From the NCBI RefSeq assembly GCF_002019855.1, contig NZ_CM007717.1:6581750-6645749 (forward strand): DNA of 64,000 nt. The letters run 5' to 3'. Both the position numbers and the translations under genes were made by a program. Each line of letters opens with the position of its first letter. Positions within the stretch are counted from its first letter, which is position 1. This stretch comes from Streptomyces antibioticus (lineage in GTDB: Bacteria > Actinomycetota > Actinomycetes > Streptomycetales > Streptomycetaceae). This document shows, piece after piece, positions 52,890 to 61,341 of this stretch. The notes beneath the pieces are model-generated. The model did no database searches. It saw only the letters and a program-made list of their open reading frames with translations, and was not told the origin of the DNA.

Positions 52890-53453
52890 TCACTCGTACG
52901 CCCAGGCCCGGCCGGTCTGCCGGTACTCCTCCACCGGAATCGGATCGACCCCGGTTCTCATGCGGGTGGTGTACAGCAGGCCGTCAAGATGGTCGACCTC
53001 GTGGTGGATGAGGCGGGCGAGGCCACGTTCGTACACGGCGGTGACGGTTTCGCCGGTCAGAGCCGTGGTCTCGACGGTGATCCTCAGGGGGCGGGGGACG
53101 AGGCCGCGGACGTCGAAGAAGCTCAGGCAGCCTTCGTACTGCTCGTCCAACTCGTCGGAGCGGGAGGTGATCCGTGGGTTGAGCAGGATGATGGCCGGGG
53201 CGTCGCCGGGCGGCTGGACGACGGCGGCGGCGCGTCCGATGCCGATCTGTGGAGCGGCGATGCCCATGCCCTTGGCGAAGGGGTGGACCCGGCCGATCCG
53301 TTCCATGGCGGTGAACAACTCGTCCGTGGTGCGCTCGGCCTCGTCGCGTTCTGCGGGCAGGTCGAAACCGCGGGCCCTTTCGGCGAGGATGCCGGCTCCG
53401 TGCTGGACGACGCCGAGGTCTCGCATCTGCTGACTGGGCCGCACGTCGGTCAC
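52890..53453 (-). CDS. Stand-alone peptide deformylase
   Basis: The 187-residue metallo-hydrolase has the three deformylase motifs: GMGIAAPQIG, YEGCLSFFD and IHHEVDHLDG, the last two supplying the Cys and His metal ligands. Deformylases remove the formyl group from new proteins. The GTG at 53453 overlaps the stop of the XRE gene (GTGA), giving coupled translation. Housekeeping def genes normally sit beside fmt, so this is an extra copy placed in a regulator/glycosyltransferase cluster. It could confer tolerance to deformylase inhibitors or act on a specific peptide. Confidence 0.9.
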   Translation of the reverse strand: MTDVRPSQQMRDLGVVQHGAGILAERARGFDLPAERDEAERTTDELFTAMERIGRVHPFAKGMGIAAPQIGIGRAAAVVQPPGDAPAIILLNPRITSRSDELDEQYEGCLSFFDVRGLVPRPLRITVETTALTGETVTAVYERGLARLIHHEVDHLDGLLYTTRMRTGVDPIPVEEYRQTGRAWAYE

Positions 53454-54424
53454 CTGAACTCCCCTTGATTCATGTCGCGTTCGGGCCGTGCCCGAAAACG
53501 CCACTCCAGACGGTACCGAGCGTGCAGGGCAGGTGTGGTCGTGATCCACGTGAACCGCCTCAGCTCCCCGTCGTCGCTGAGCACAGGCGGGGTCCGCAGC
53601 GGAGAGGCTTCGGCGGTCATGGACGTCTCGGTGCCCCACGCGACCGGGTCGAGCGCGGTGGGGAAGACGAGTCGGACTTCGAGCTGTTCGGTGGGCAGGC
53701 GAACGGCTCGCTGAAACCAGTTGCCCCACTTGTCGTCGCCGACGGTGTAGGCGTACTCGATCCACACGGACTCACCCGGGTAGAGCGGGAAGCGGCCGTG
53801 CTCGTTGTCGAACACCAGCCAGACTTCCTTGAAGGCGTCGCGGTCGTGTTTCACCTGCCAGCTCATCGCCTCGCCCCGGCAGGTCGCGGCGAGGGCGAGT
53901 TCGTTCCAGGTCAGCGGGTGGGCCCGGTAGTGCGCGTTGGAGCGTTCGGGGTCGCCGGGGTAGCGGTCCACGGAGATCCGGATCAGGTACCGGGTCACCG
54001 GTTCATCGCCGGTGTTCCGCAGTCGGCGGCGCATGGTGAGCCGATACTTGCTGCCGTCGTACTGGAGCCGTGCCGCGTCGTGTTCGACGACGAGGGCCGA
54101 TCCGGTCGCGTACGGCTGCTCGGGCCTGCGCTGGGCGGACGGAGCGGCTGCCGGACGCCGGGTCCGGGCCCGCACCTGCTCGTATTCGCACCAGCGCCGC
54201 CAGATCGCCTTCCCGGCGTTCAGAGCTTCGTCGGCGAGGCGTGAGAACTCCTCGCTGGGCTTGTGACGGCCCGACTCGACATGGCTGACGTAGGACGGGT
54301 CGAACCCCATGGCCAGTGCCAGCGCCCGCTTGGACATTCCGCGTACTTCCCGCCACCGTGCCACTTCGGCCGCGTAGTCCCCGGCCGCCTGCTCGACGGT
54401 GATCTCGTCGCCCTGCGCGTCCAT
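53450..54424 (-). CDS. XRE-family regulator with large C-terminal domain
   Basis: The 324-residue protein has an N-terminal helix-turn-helix (about 15-75: VARWREVRGMSKRALALAMG, SYVSHVESGRHKPSEEF) followed by about 240 residues that look all-beta with many aromatic residues (TWNELALAATCRGEAMSW, FPLYPGESVWIEYAYTVGDD). The C-terminal part may sense a ligand and is not assignable to a known family by eye. The ATG at 54424 is used. It is coupled to the deformylase by a GTGA overlap and divergent from the glycosyltransferase cluster, so it is the likely regulator of both. Confidence 0.83.
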   Translation of the reverse strand: MDAQGDEITVEQAAGDYAAEVARWREVRGMSKRALALAMGFDPSYVSHVESGRHKPSEEFSRLADEALNAGKAIWRRWCEYEQVRARTRRPAAAPSAQRRPEQPYATGSALVVEHDAARLQYDGSKYRLTMRRRLRNTGDEPVTRYLIRISVDRYPGDPERSNAHYRAHPLTWNELALAATCRGEAMSWQVKHDRDAFKEVWLVFDNEHGRFPLYPGESVWIEYAYTVGDDKWGNWFQRAVRLPTEQLEVRLVFPTALDPVAWGTETSMTAEASPLRTPPVLSDDGELRRFTWITTTPALHARYRLEWRFRARPERDMNQGEFR

Positions 54425-54457
54425 CGAACGCCGCCCCCGCGTCACTTGTTGGTGAGC

Positions 54458-54490
54458 ATGAATGAACCGTGAGTGATCCAAGTTCATCAT
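54458..54490. promoter_or_regulatory. Inverted repeat between XRE and glycosyltransferase genes
   Basis: atgaatgaac and gttcatcat are near-complementary arms with a 14-bp spacer, in the shared 147-bp region between the divergent genes. It is a candidate XRE operator. Confidence 0.5.
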
Positions 54491-54571
54491 CCCGTCATGG
54501 CCCGCGTCGCCGGTTTCCTTCCCTCACGGGCCCGGATCGACCCTCCGGGCGGACAGAGGGAGGCGACGCAC

Positions 54572-55729
54572 ATGCGAGTGCTGTACCTGCTCAACATCTC
54601 CAACCCGGACCGGCTTTCGGCCGACTCGGGGTGGATCTTCGCGGATCTGCTCGCTCCGGCCCTGGCCGACGCCGGGACCGAGGTGACCGTCGCCGCACCG
54701 GCGGCGGCCGGGGATGCCCGCTGCGGCTTCCACCGGACGAAAGCACCGGGGACGAAGTACCGGGCCCGTTTCTCCGCGGACATCGATGAACTGGTGGCGC
54801 TGATCCGGGGCGTCAGGCCGGACGCGGTGGTGGCCAACCAGATCGAGGAGGCCCCGGCGATCCGCACTGCCCTCCTGGAGGCCGGATCAGACGCACTGCT
54901 GGCCGGGTACTGCCACTACCTGCCGTTCTCCTTCACCAGCGGAGGCTGGCTCCTGCTCGATCCGTCCTTGAACGACGCGGCGCTCGGACAGCCCGTCCTG
55001 CTAGCCTTCGCCGCCGGGCTGGCCGCCTGTGACCGGGTGATGGTCCACTCCTCCACGGCCGCCTCCTGGGTGTCGGACGCTGCCGCCCGGATGACCGTGG
55101 ACCTCGGCGAGAAGCTGCGGGTGGTGCCCGCCCCGCGTGACGAGCGTCTTGTCCGTGCTCCCGTCACCGGCCGGCCCACGTCTGGCGCCGGGGCGATCGG
55201 TGTCTACAACCACCGGCTGTACGCGCACTACGGCACCGAGCAGTTCGTGCACCTGGCCCGCGACCTGGCCGCCTCCGGCGTCATCCGGCTGCGGGTGATG
55301 GACCTGTTCGGCCGACGCCGCGCCGAGCGCACGGGCCTGGACGACAGCCCCGAGAACATGCGCGACCGGCTCGCCGCCCTGCCCCACGTCCAGATCGTCT
55401 CCGACCGGGGTGACCGGGTCCGCTACAAGAACCTACTGGCGGGCGCCCGCTTCGGCATCGCTCCCTTCCGTCCCGGCTGCCCCTGGTCCATGAGCGTGAT
55501 CGACTGCCAGGGCATGGGGCTGCCGGTCATCTCACCGCGCCTCGGCTGGCTCGCCCAGCACATCGATGCCGAGCTGTGCTTCACCACCCGGGCCGAGGCC
55601 GTCGCCCTGGCCGAACGCCTCGCCACCGACGACGAGTTCCACGCCCTGCACGCCAAGCGCGCCCACGCCTCCACCGCCGACCTCGCCCCGGCCCTGGTCG
55701 CCGCCCGCTACCTGGAGGCGATCGCGTGA
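54572..55729 (+). CDS. GT-B glycosyltransferase (group 1-like), first cluster gene
   Basis: The 385-residue protein starts MRVLYLLNISNPDRL, the usual start of GT4-like enzymes (N-terminal Rossmann half to about 190), and has a C-terminal half with KNLLAGARFGIAPFRPGCPWSMSVIDCQGMGLPVIS, the position of the sugar-nucleotide site. The ATG at 54572 follows gggagg. Its stop overlaps the next gene by GTGA. It is the first of four tightly linked genes, probably one transcript. Donor and acceptor are unknown. Confidence 0.85.
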   Translation: MRVLYLLNISNPDRLSADSGWIFADLLAPALADAGTEVTVAAPAAAGDARCGFHRTKAPGTKYRARFSADIDELVALIRGVRPDAVVANQIEEAPAIRTALLEAGSDALLAGYCHYLPFSFTSGGWLLLDPSLNDAALGQPVLLAFAAGLAACDRVMVHSSTAASWVSDAAARMTVDLGEKLRVVPAPRDERLVRAPVTGRPTSGAGAIGVYNHRLYAHYGTEQFVHLARDLAASGVIRLRVMDLFGRRRAERTGLDDSPENMRDRLAALPHVQIVSDRGDRVRYKNLLAGARFGIAPFRPGCPWSMSVIDCQGMGLPVISPRLGWLAQHIDAELCFTTRAEAVALAERLATDDEFHALHAKRAHASTADLAPALVAARYLEAIA

Positions 55730-56430
55730 CCAGGTTCGACGCGGTCTTCCTCTCCTACGACGAGCCGATGGCCGGTTCCCTCCACGCCCGCCTGCAACGG
55801 ACGCTCGGCGGGATGGTCAAGCGCGTGCACGGTGTGCACGGGATGCGCCGGGCCTACCGGCTGTGCGCCGAGGTCGTCGACCGTGAGCAGTTCTTCCTCT
55901 CCGACGGTGACTTCGCCATCGACACCGGCTTCGACCCCGCCGTCGTCGCGCCGCTGGACGAGGGCGTGTCCATGCGGGTGTGGCGGGCGGTCAACCCGGT
56001 CAACGGCCTGACCTACGGATACGGCGGGCTGAAGCTGATCCGCCGCAGTGCACTGCGCGAGATGGGCGAGGCGGTTGACGTGCTCGCCGCCCTTCCGGGC
56101 CGTATCGAGTTCGCCGAACAATGCGCGGGCGTCACCCGGTTCAACCAGAGCCCCTTCCACGCCTGGAAGGCCGGTTTCCGTGAGTGCGTGATGCTCGCTC
56201 GCGGCAGCGAGTACGGCATGGCCGACGACGACGCCCGCAGACGAGTCGAGGCGTGGACCATGAGCCGGGACGGGGAGTTCGCCGCCTACGCCGCCGCCGG
56301 AGCCCAAGAGGGCGTCGACTTTGCTCGTGGGGCCGCCGGCGCCCCCAAGCTGTTCGACCACCTCAACGACCCCACCTGGCTGCGGGACCGCTTCACCGCC
56401 ACCCATGGGGACCAGGCGGTCTCGGGATGA
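55726..56430 (+). CDS. GT-A-like protein with DGD motif, second cluster gene
   Basis: The 234-residue protein opens RFDAVFLSYDEPMAGSL and carries a DxD in FFLSDGDFAIDTGFDP (about residue 60), consistent with a metal-dependent GT-A nucleotide-sugar site. A later segment NPVNGLTYGYGGLKLIRR is distinctive. From memory, this pattern resembles a little-studied family also met in phage genomes, but that is not certain. The GTG at 55726 and the stop overlap both neighbours by 4 bp, so translation is coupled throughout. It is small for a full glycosyltransferase and may act with a neighbour. Confidence 0.75.
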   Translation: MTRFDAVFLSYDEPMAGSLHARLQRTLGGMVKRVHGVHGMRRAYRLCAEVVDREQFFLSDGDFAIDTGFDPAVVAPLDEGVSMRVWRAVNPVNGLTYGYGGLKLIRRSALREMGEAVDVLAALPGRIEFAEQCAGVTRFNQSPFHAWKAGFRECVMLARGSEYGMADDDARRRVEAWTMSRDGEFAAYAAAGAQEGVDFARGAAGAPKLFDHLNDPTWLRDRFTATHGDQAVSG

Positions 56431-57662
56431 CCGGTCCGCTCGTACTCATCGAGCCGTACGCGAACCGGCTGGGCGGCCACCACCAGCGCACGCTGGTGGT
56501 GCTTGCCCAGGCCCGCCCGGGCAGCCTGGCCATCGCCCCGCACGGGATCGCCCGCGAGACGGTCACGGCCCTGCGGGAGGCCGGCGCGCAGTTGGCGACC
56601 GCCCCGGCCGGGCGAGCTGCGGCAGTACTGCTGGCCCTGTCCCGCCTCATGGCCGGGCTCGCCGCAGCAGGGCAGCGCATCTTCCGCTCGCGCCGCTGGC
56701 CCCACCGCCTACGGCGGCTGCCGCATCAGATCACCCTCATCGCCCGCTGCCTGGCCGAGGCATCGGCTCTGCGGACCTCCCGCCACCTCCGGCCCCGCGC
56801 CGGGGCGGTGGTGATCCTGACCGCGAGTGAGGCTCTGCACGGGGCTGCGGCCCTCCTCGGCGGACAGCCGCATCTGCGGTTCGTCCACGAACAGGTCACC
56901 ACCGAGGACGCCGCCGTACGGCTCCTCGCCAGACTTGCCCGCCGGGGCGAGAAGCGGGCCGTCGCGGTGTACCCGACACAGGCGGTGGGCGATCGGATGG
57001 CGGCGGCCTTCCCGGATCTGGCTGCGGTGGTACGGACCTTCGCGGTCGACGACGGCCGCCGCCTGACCGACGCCGAACGCGAGGGCGGCCGGACTGCCTT
57101 CGGTATCCCCGCCGCAGAAGCCGTGGTGTGCCTGGTGGGCGGATGGTGGCCCTACAAGGACATCGCCGTCATCGATGCCGCCCTGTCCCGGCTGAAGGAA
57201 CCGCTGCACCTCCTGGTCATCGGGGCCCCGCTCGACGCAATCGTTCTCGAACGGTGGCGGGCCCTGCCCGACCTGAGCCTGCACACCGTGTCCGGCCCTG
57301 TCACGGACGCCGTGCTGCGGCTGGTCTACGCCGCGGCCGACGCCGCCCTGGTCGCCCGGCACCCCGGCATCGGCAAGGAATCCGGGCTGGTGATGGATGC
57401 CGCCCGCCTCGGCGTCCCGCTGATCGTCTCCGACCACGATGCGGCCCTCACCGCCCGCCTTCGCGGCCTGCCCTGGGCCCTGACCTTCCCCGTGGGCGAC
57501 TCGAACGGGCTCGCCGACGCGTTGCACACCGTCATCCGCCGACCACTTGGCCGGCCCGGCCCCGCCGCGCCCCGCCTGCTGGGCATGTGGACGGCCGACG
57601 AGCAGGCCGACTTCCTCACCCACACCTTCGCCTCCCTCCGTACGAAGGGGTCACGATGCTGA
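56427..57662 (+). CDS. GT-B glycosyltransferase, third cluster gene
   Basis: The 411-residue protein begins LVLIEPYANRLGGHHQRTL, an acceptor-side Rossmann start with a GGHH motif. The C-terminal half has FVHEQVTTEDAAVRLLARLA, VCLVGGWWPYKDIAVIDAAL and RHPGIGKESGLVMDAARLGV, the last carrying the Glu expected in GT4-like donor sites. The ATG at 56427 overlaps the previous stop (ATGA). It ends 7 bp inside the next gene. Substrates are unknown. Confidence 0.83.
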   Translation: MTGPLVLIEPYANRLGGHHQRTLVVLAQARPGSLAIAPHGIARETVTALREAGAQLATAPAGRAAAVLLALSRLMAGLAAAGQRIFRSRRWPHRLRRLPHQITLIARCLAEASALRTSRHLRPRAGAVVILTASEALHGAAALLGGQPHLRFVHEQVTTEDAAVRLLARLARRGEKRAVAVYPTQAVGDRMAAAFPDLAAVVRTFAVDDGRRLTDAEREGGRTAFGIPAAEAVVCLVGGWWPYKDIAVIDAALSRLKEPLHLLVIGAPLDAIVLERWRALPDLSLHTVSGPVTDAVLRLVYAAADAALVARHPGIGKESGLVMDAARLGVPLIVSDHDAALTARLRGLPWALTFPVGDSNGLADALHTVIRRPLGRPGPAAPRLLGMWTADEQADFLTHTFASLRTKGSRC

Positions 57663-58579
57663 TCACACCTCCGCCGCTGGTCTCCGTCATCGGCCCCGTC
57701 GAAGTCCCGCTGCTGGCCGCCTGGGTCTGCCATTACCGGCTCCTGGGCATCGAGCGGTTCCTCATCGCCTTCCACTTTCCCGAACACGTCCCCGAGGAGC
57801 GGCGGCACGAACTCCTGGCCGCCAGCCGCGAGCTGGGCATCATCCCCACCGCCGTCGGCAGCGGCCCGTGGCACGAGCACACCAACGGCACACTCAGGGA
57901 CGCCCTGCGGCAGCAGGCAGGGCCCGGCTGGCACCTGCTCGCCGACGCCGACGAGTTCCAGCAGTACCCCGTTCCGCTGGACGAGATGATCGCCCGGGCC
58001 GAGCACGCCGGGCACCGCGTGGTGGGCGGGCTGATGCTCGACCGTGTCACCGCTGACGGCTCCCTTACCGGCTGGGACCCGCAGACGGGCCTGGACACGG
58101 CGTATCCGCTCGGCGCCTTCCTCACTCACCGGCTCCTGCGCGGTGACCCCCGCAAGATCGTGCTCGCGCACTCCGGCGTCGCCGTGGCCTCCGGAAACCA
58201 CCGCGCCGAGGGTCACCGTCCGGCCAACCGGCCACCGGTCGCCGTTCACCACTTCAAGTGGCGCGACGGAGTACGGCAGGACATCGAACGGCGGGCTGCG
58301 CACTCGGCGGACGGAACCTGGAAGACCGGCTCCCCGGCCCGGCTCGCCGAGGCCCGCCGACTGCTCCAGCACCTTCGCCGGCACGACGGCCGAATCGCGG
58401 TCGACTCCCCGCACCTGGGCTTCCGGCCCGTCTCACTCCGGACCGTCCCCGCATGGTGGGCCGCACAGGCGACCGGGCTGGTGACCACCTGGCGGCCGCC
58501 GACCGCAAGGGAGAATCAGAACCAGTCGGGCCCGATGATCTCCTCGCCCTCACCCTCGGGCGGTTCGAACCGGGCGTAG
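57656..58579 (+). CDS. GT-A glycosyltransferase (Glyco_tranf_2_4-like), fourth cluster gene
   Basis: The 307-residue protein begins with VSVIGPVEVPLLAAWVCHYR and has the metal-binding DxD in LLADADEFQQYP (about residue 100), and VAVHHFKWRDGV near the end. This is the pattern of PF13704-type glycosyltransferases found in surface polysaccharide clusters. It overlaps the preceding gene by 7 bp. The 3' end overlaps the convergent kinase gene by 64 bp, which is a large overlap and may mark the edge of an inserted cluster. Confidence 0.85.
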   Translation: MLITPPPLVSVIGPVEVPLLAAWVCHYRLLGIERFLIAFHFPEHVPEERRHELLAASRELGIIPTAVGSGPWHEHTNGTLRDALRQQAGPGWHLLADADEFQQYPVPLDEMIARAEHAGHRVVGGLMLDRVTADGSLTGWDPQTGLDTAYPLGAFLTHRLLRGDPRKIVLAHSGVAVASGNHRAEGHRPANRPPVAVHHFKWRDGVRQDIERRAAHSADGTWKTGSPARLAEARRLLQHLRRHDGRIAVDSPHLGFRPVSLRTVPAWWAAQATGLVTTWRPPTARENQNQSGPMISSPSPSGGSNRA

Positions 58580-59052
58580 AAGTCGTCAAGCGCCGACTCC
58601 GTGACGGTCAGCGCGTTGGCGTCCTCTCGCAGGTTGCGCTCCCCGAGGCGCCGCAGCAACTCGGCCCGCTCGACAGGGAAGTACAACAGACGCGGCCGAC
58701 CGCCGGCCTCTTCGACCAGCTTCTTCCACTCGAGGCGGGCCGAGCGCAGCCACAGCCCGTGATCCAATACGACGTCCCGGCCTGCTGCAACCAGCTTCGC
58801 CAGGCGCTCACGCACCTCGGCGACCACTGGAGCCTCCAGGGCGAAGTAGTCCCGCTCCGGATAGTCCACGCCGTAGCGGCCGTGCCGGGCGTGAACCAGC
58901 TCATCCACCGACAGCCGCACCACTCCGGCCGGCTCCAGCCGCCGCTGGGCATACATGGTCTTGCCCGACCCGGTCAGCCCGACCAGCAGATACACCACCG
59001 GCCCGGCCTCCCGACCGTGGTCGGCAGCCCGGCTGGGCTCCACCGCCTTCAC
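58516..59052 (-). CDS. P-loop kinase (AAA_33/zeta-like)
   Basis: The 178-residue protein has the Walker A GLTGSGKT at about residue 25, VVRLSVDELVHARHG with the acidic position used by small kinases, and DVVLDHGLWLRSARLEWKKL. It phosphorylates a small molecule or polynucleotide end. The GTG at 59052 has gaggagg 9 nt upstream. It is convergent with the last glycosyltransferase. Such ATPases are common in Streptomyces and may not belong to the cluster. Confidence 0.85.
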   Translation of the reverse strand: MKAVEPSRAADHGREAGPVVYLLVGLTGSGKTMYAQRRLEPAGVVRLSVDELVHARHGRYGVDYPERDYFALEAPVVAEVRERLAKLVAAGRDVVLDHGLWLRSARLEWKKLVEEAGGRPRLLYFPVERAELLRRLGERNLREDANALTVTESALDDFYARFEPPEGEGEEIIGPDWF

Positions 59053-59250
59053 CCGCGCACTCCTCCTCGCGCTCCACGGATCGCTCCTGAAGCCCAGCCT
59101 GCCACCCTTCGTGTGGATCGGCGACGACACTTGCCGGGCGCACACCCTTCGCGCGGCGACCTCCTGATCCGAGTCGACGTCATGCAGGGCTCCAGGCGGA
59201 GCATCTGTCCGAGGTACAGGCGTGGACGGGACGGCAGTCACCGGGCACTG

Positions 59251-59883
59251 TCAGGTGAAGGTGACCGGCCCGTTCGGGGTGTCGAGGGTGAAGGAGAACC
59301 CCGCGGGCCCCTCGCCGATCACCAGATCCGTCCCGAGGGCGCTGAGCACGGGGCGGACCTCCTCGGGGTCGGGTGCGGTGGCGGTCAGTTCCAGCAGCGG
59401 GGTCAGCGGCAGATCCGACGCGGACGGATGGACCGCGTCGGCCCAGTCGATCAGAAACGGCACCAGACCGGAGGGATGCGGGGTGCCGCCGTCGGTCAAC
59501 CGCCACTCGAGCAGGGTGCCGTCCGGCCGCCGCCGGCTCATCTCTCTCACGTCACCCGGGTCATAGCCGTGGACGCGGACAGTGGCGACCGTGGCGTCGA
59601 TGTCGGACGGACTGATCGCCCAGGTGATCGTGCGCGCCGAGTCGAGCCCGTCCACACCGAAGGGGCGAGGCCCGGCCGGCGCGGACTGCTCCGGGTCCGG
59701 CCCGAGGATCTCCAAGTAGGCCCCACCGCCCAGCCCGACCAGGCAATTACGAGTCCCGAACCCGATATGCACCCCACCCGGCGCCGGCACCACCCCGGTA
59801 CGCCGAGCGAACTCGGCCACGGTCGCCGCCAGGTCGGGAGTCGCGAGGACGATGTGGTCGAGGTGTGCCGGAATGGTGTTCAT
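59251..59883 (-). CDS. VOC-family (Glyoxalase_3-like) protein
   Basis: The 210-residue protein has LDHIVLATPDLAATVAEFAR at the N terminus and GLGGGAYLEILGPD with the usual late Glu, then a second VOC half with GFSFTLDTPNGPVTF. Function is unknown in this subgroup. The ATG at 59883 is used. It is alone on the minus strand, 199 bp from the kinase, with one copy of a 45-bp repeat just upstream. Confidence 0.87.
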   Translation of the reverse strand: MNTIPAHLDHIVLATPDLAATVAEFARRTGVVPAPGGVHIGFGTRNCLVGLGGGAYLEILGPDPEQSAPAGPRPFGVDGLDSARTITWAISPSDIDATVATVRVHGYDPGDVREMSRRRPDGTLLEWRLTDGGTPHPSGLVPFLIDWADAVHPSASDLPLTPLLELTATAPDPEEVRPVLSALGTDLVIGEGPAGFSFTLDTPNGPVTFT

Positions 59884-59896
59884 CCCACCCGAGCCT

Positions 59897-59945
59897 ACGC
59901 GTAGGGCACCGAAATCACCTTGCCTTACGAACAGTTGTGCGTCCC
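59897..59945. repeat. 45-bp dispersed repeat, copy 1
   Basis: gcgtagggcaccgaaatcac and the following bases to tgtgcgtc match a second copy at 60534-60580 at most positions. It lies just upstream of the VOC start on the minus strand. Role unknown, possibly a promoter motif. Confidence 0.6.
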
Positions 59946-59959
59946 GCGTGTCGTGTGCC

Positions 59960-60466
59960 TCAGGATGAACTCCAGCCGTGCAGGGATACCCCTGAGCCTC
60001 CCTCCAGATAGTGGCGGAGGGCCCTTGCGGTGGTGGCCACCAAGTTCTCGGGAAAGGCGTCGGCGTGGATCCAGCGGACCTGGGCGTGCTTGTGGGGTTC
60101 GCGGTTCTCGGGTTCACCGATCCATTCGTGGGCGGCGAAGACGACCGTGAGGAATCCGTTCGGGGCTTCGACTCCCCAGGCGCCGTGGACGATGTGGGCG
60201 ACCTCCAGGGCCTCCGGCTTCACGGTCAGGCCGGTCTCCTCGTGCAGCTCCCGGACCGCGGTCTCGGTGATGGGCTCGCCGGGCTCGCTCTTGCCGACCG
60301 GCAGGTCCCACTTGCCCTGGGCGAACTTGGCGTTCCGGCCGCGCTGGAGGAGGACGATCCGGTTGGTGTCCCGGTCGTGGACGATGACGGCGGCGACCAG
60401 CACGGTCATGGACTCGACGGCGGGCGGCAGGACTTCGGGCTGGGCGTCGGACTGCGGCTGAGCCAC
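59960..60466 (-). CDS. Nudix hydrolase
   Basis: The 168-residue protein has a full Nudix box in GKSEPGEPITETAVRELHEE followed by TGL (about 58-80), matching GX5EX7REUXEEXGU. It hydrolyses a nucleoside diphosphate linked to another group; the QRGRNAKFAQGKWDLPVG start is typical of MutT/ADP-ribose-type members. The ATG at 60466 is used. It is divergent from the lipoprotein gene. Confidence 0.92.
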   Translation of the reverse strand: MAQPQSDAQPEVLPPAVESMTVLVAAVIVHDRDTNRIVLLQRGRNAKFAQGKWDLPVGKSEPGEPITETAVRELHEETGLTVKPEALEVAHIVHGAWGVEAPNGFLTVVFAAHEWIGEPENREPHKHAQVRWIHADAFPENLVATTARALRHYLEGGSGVSLHGWSSS

Positions 60467-60533
60467 GGTGAGGGTCCCTTCGTCGGCTGGTCGGTGGGCA
60501 GCTTAGGTCAGTGCCGTGCGCTCGCGGCGGGAA

Positions 60534-60580
60534 CGCGTACGGCACCGAAATCTCCGCGCCTGGCGAACACCTGTGCGTCA
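60534..60580. repeat. 45-bp dispersed repeat, copy 2
   Basis: gcgtacggcaccgaaatctc and the bases to tgtgcgtc repeat the element at 59897, here 10 bp upstream of the lipoprotein ATG. Both copies precede start codons but in opposite orientations relative to the genes. Confidence 0.6.
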
Positions 60581-60590
60581 GGATGAGTGC

Positions 60591-61196
60591 ATGATCCGTA
60601 CCGTGCGCGCTCTCCCCGTGCTCCTGCTGCTGCCCGCCCTCGCCGTCGCCTGCGGTACCGAGACGGCGGCAGGTGCGGATCCTGGCGAACTTGCCTCCCG
60701 TGCGAGCGCGTTGGGGATCGCCCCGGAGCATGTGTACGTGACCGACGCCTCCGGCTACACGCTCGCGCAGCAGTCGGTGGGTGTGTTCGGGGATGACGGG
60801 TTCTCCGCCGTCTATGTCTCGCAGAAGGAGGGCAAGCACCTTCAACTCAGCGTGGATCGAGGGAGCATGACCGCCGAGAGCTGTCCGGAGCAGCCCGTGG
60901 GCGACTCCTCCGGTGGGTCCACGACCTGTGTCCGTGACGGTGACTTCTGGTTCCGCAGCGCCGGGGAGCGTCGGGAGTTCGCGGTGCCGAAGGAGGGGTT
61001 CGTCATCCATCTCGGGGGCGAGGGCGTGCCGCGGGACGTGTTGCGTGAGGCCGCCGAGAATGTCCATCGGCCGTCCGCGGAGGAGTTGGACGCCCTGCTG
61101 CCCCCTGCGGCGGACCGCGGTGAGCCGGTGGAGCGCGGGGACCTGCCCTCGGAGGGCGACGGGGCGCCCGACAACAGCGTGGGCGAGGGCGGGTGA
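60591..61196 (+). CDS. Small lipoprotein of unknown function
   Basis: The 201-residue protein has a lipobox signal (LPALAVACGTE, Cys at residue 21) and a mature domain with two Cys (AESCPEQ, TTCVRDG) that could pair. There is a Gly/Asp/Glu-rich tail. No motif gives a function. The ATG at 60591 is used. It is followed by a PEP-mutase-family gene 145 bp downstream. Confidence 0.8.
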   Translation: MIRTVRALPVLLLLPALAVACGTETAAGADPGELASRASALGIAPEHVYVTDASGYTLAQQSVGVFGDDGFSAVYVSQKEGKHLQLSVDRGSMTAESCPEQPVGDSSGGSTTCVRDGDFWFRSAGERREFAVPKEGFVIHLGGEGVPRDVLREAAENVHRPSAEELDALLPPAADRGEPVERGDLPSEGDGAPDNSVGEGG

Positions 61197-61341
61197 GAGG
61201 GCGGCGCCGCCGTCCAGTGACGTTTCTGCGGTGAACCGTGTGCTCCGAAGGAGTGAGTGCGGCCGGAGGCGAGGCGCACGTGCGAGGGCCGCGCGGAGAT
61301 CCTCGGTAGTCGGTGACACGGCTATCGGGAGGAACCGGACC

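Noticed and set aside
53450..58579. Prophage interpretation of the glycosyltransferase cluster
   Set aside because: No integrase, attachment site, structural or lysis gene seen; only the XRE gene and one phage-reminiscent protein hint at it.
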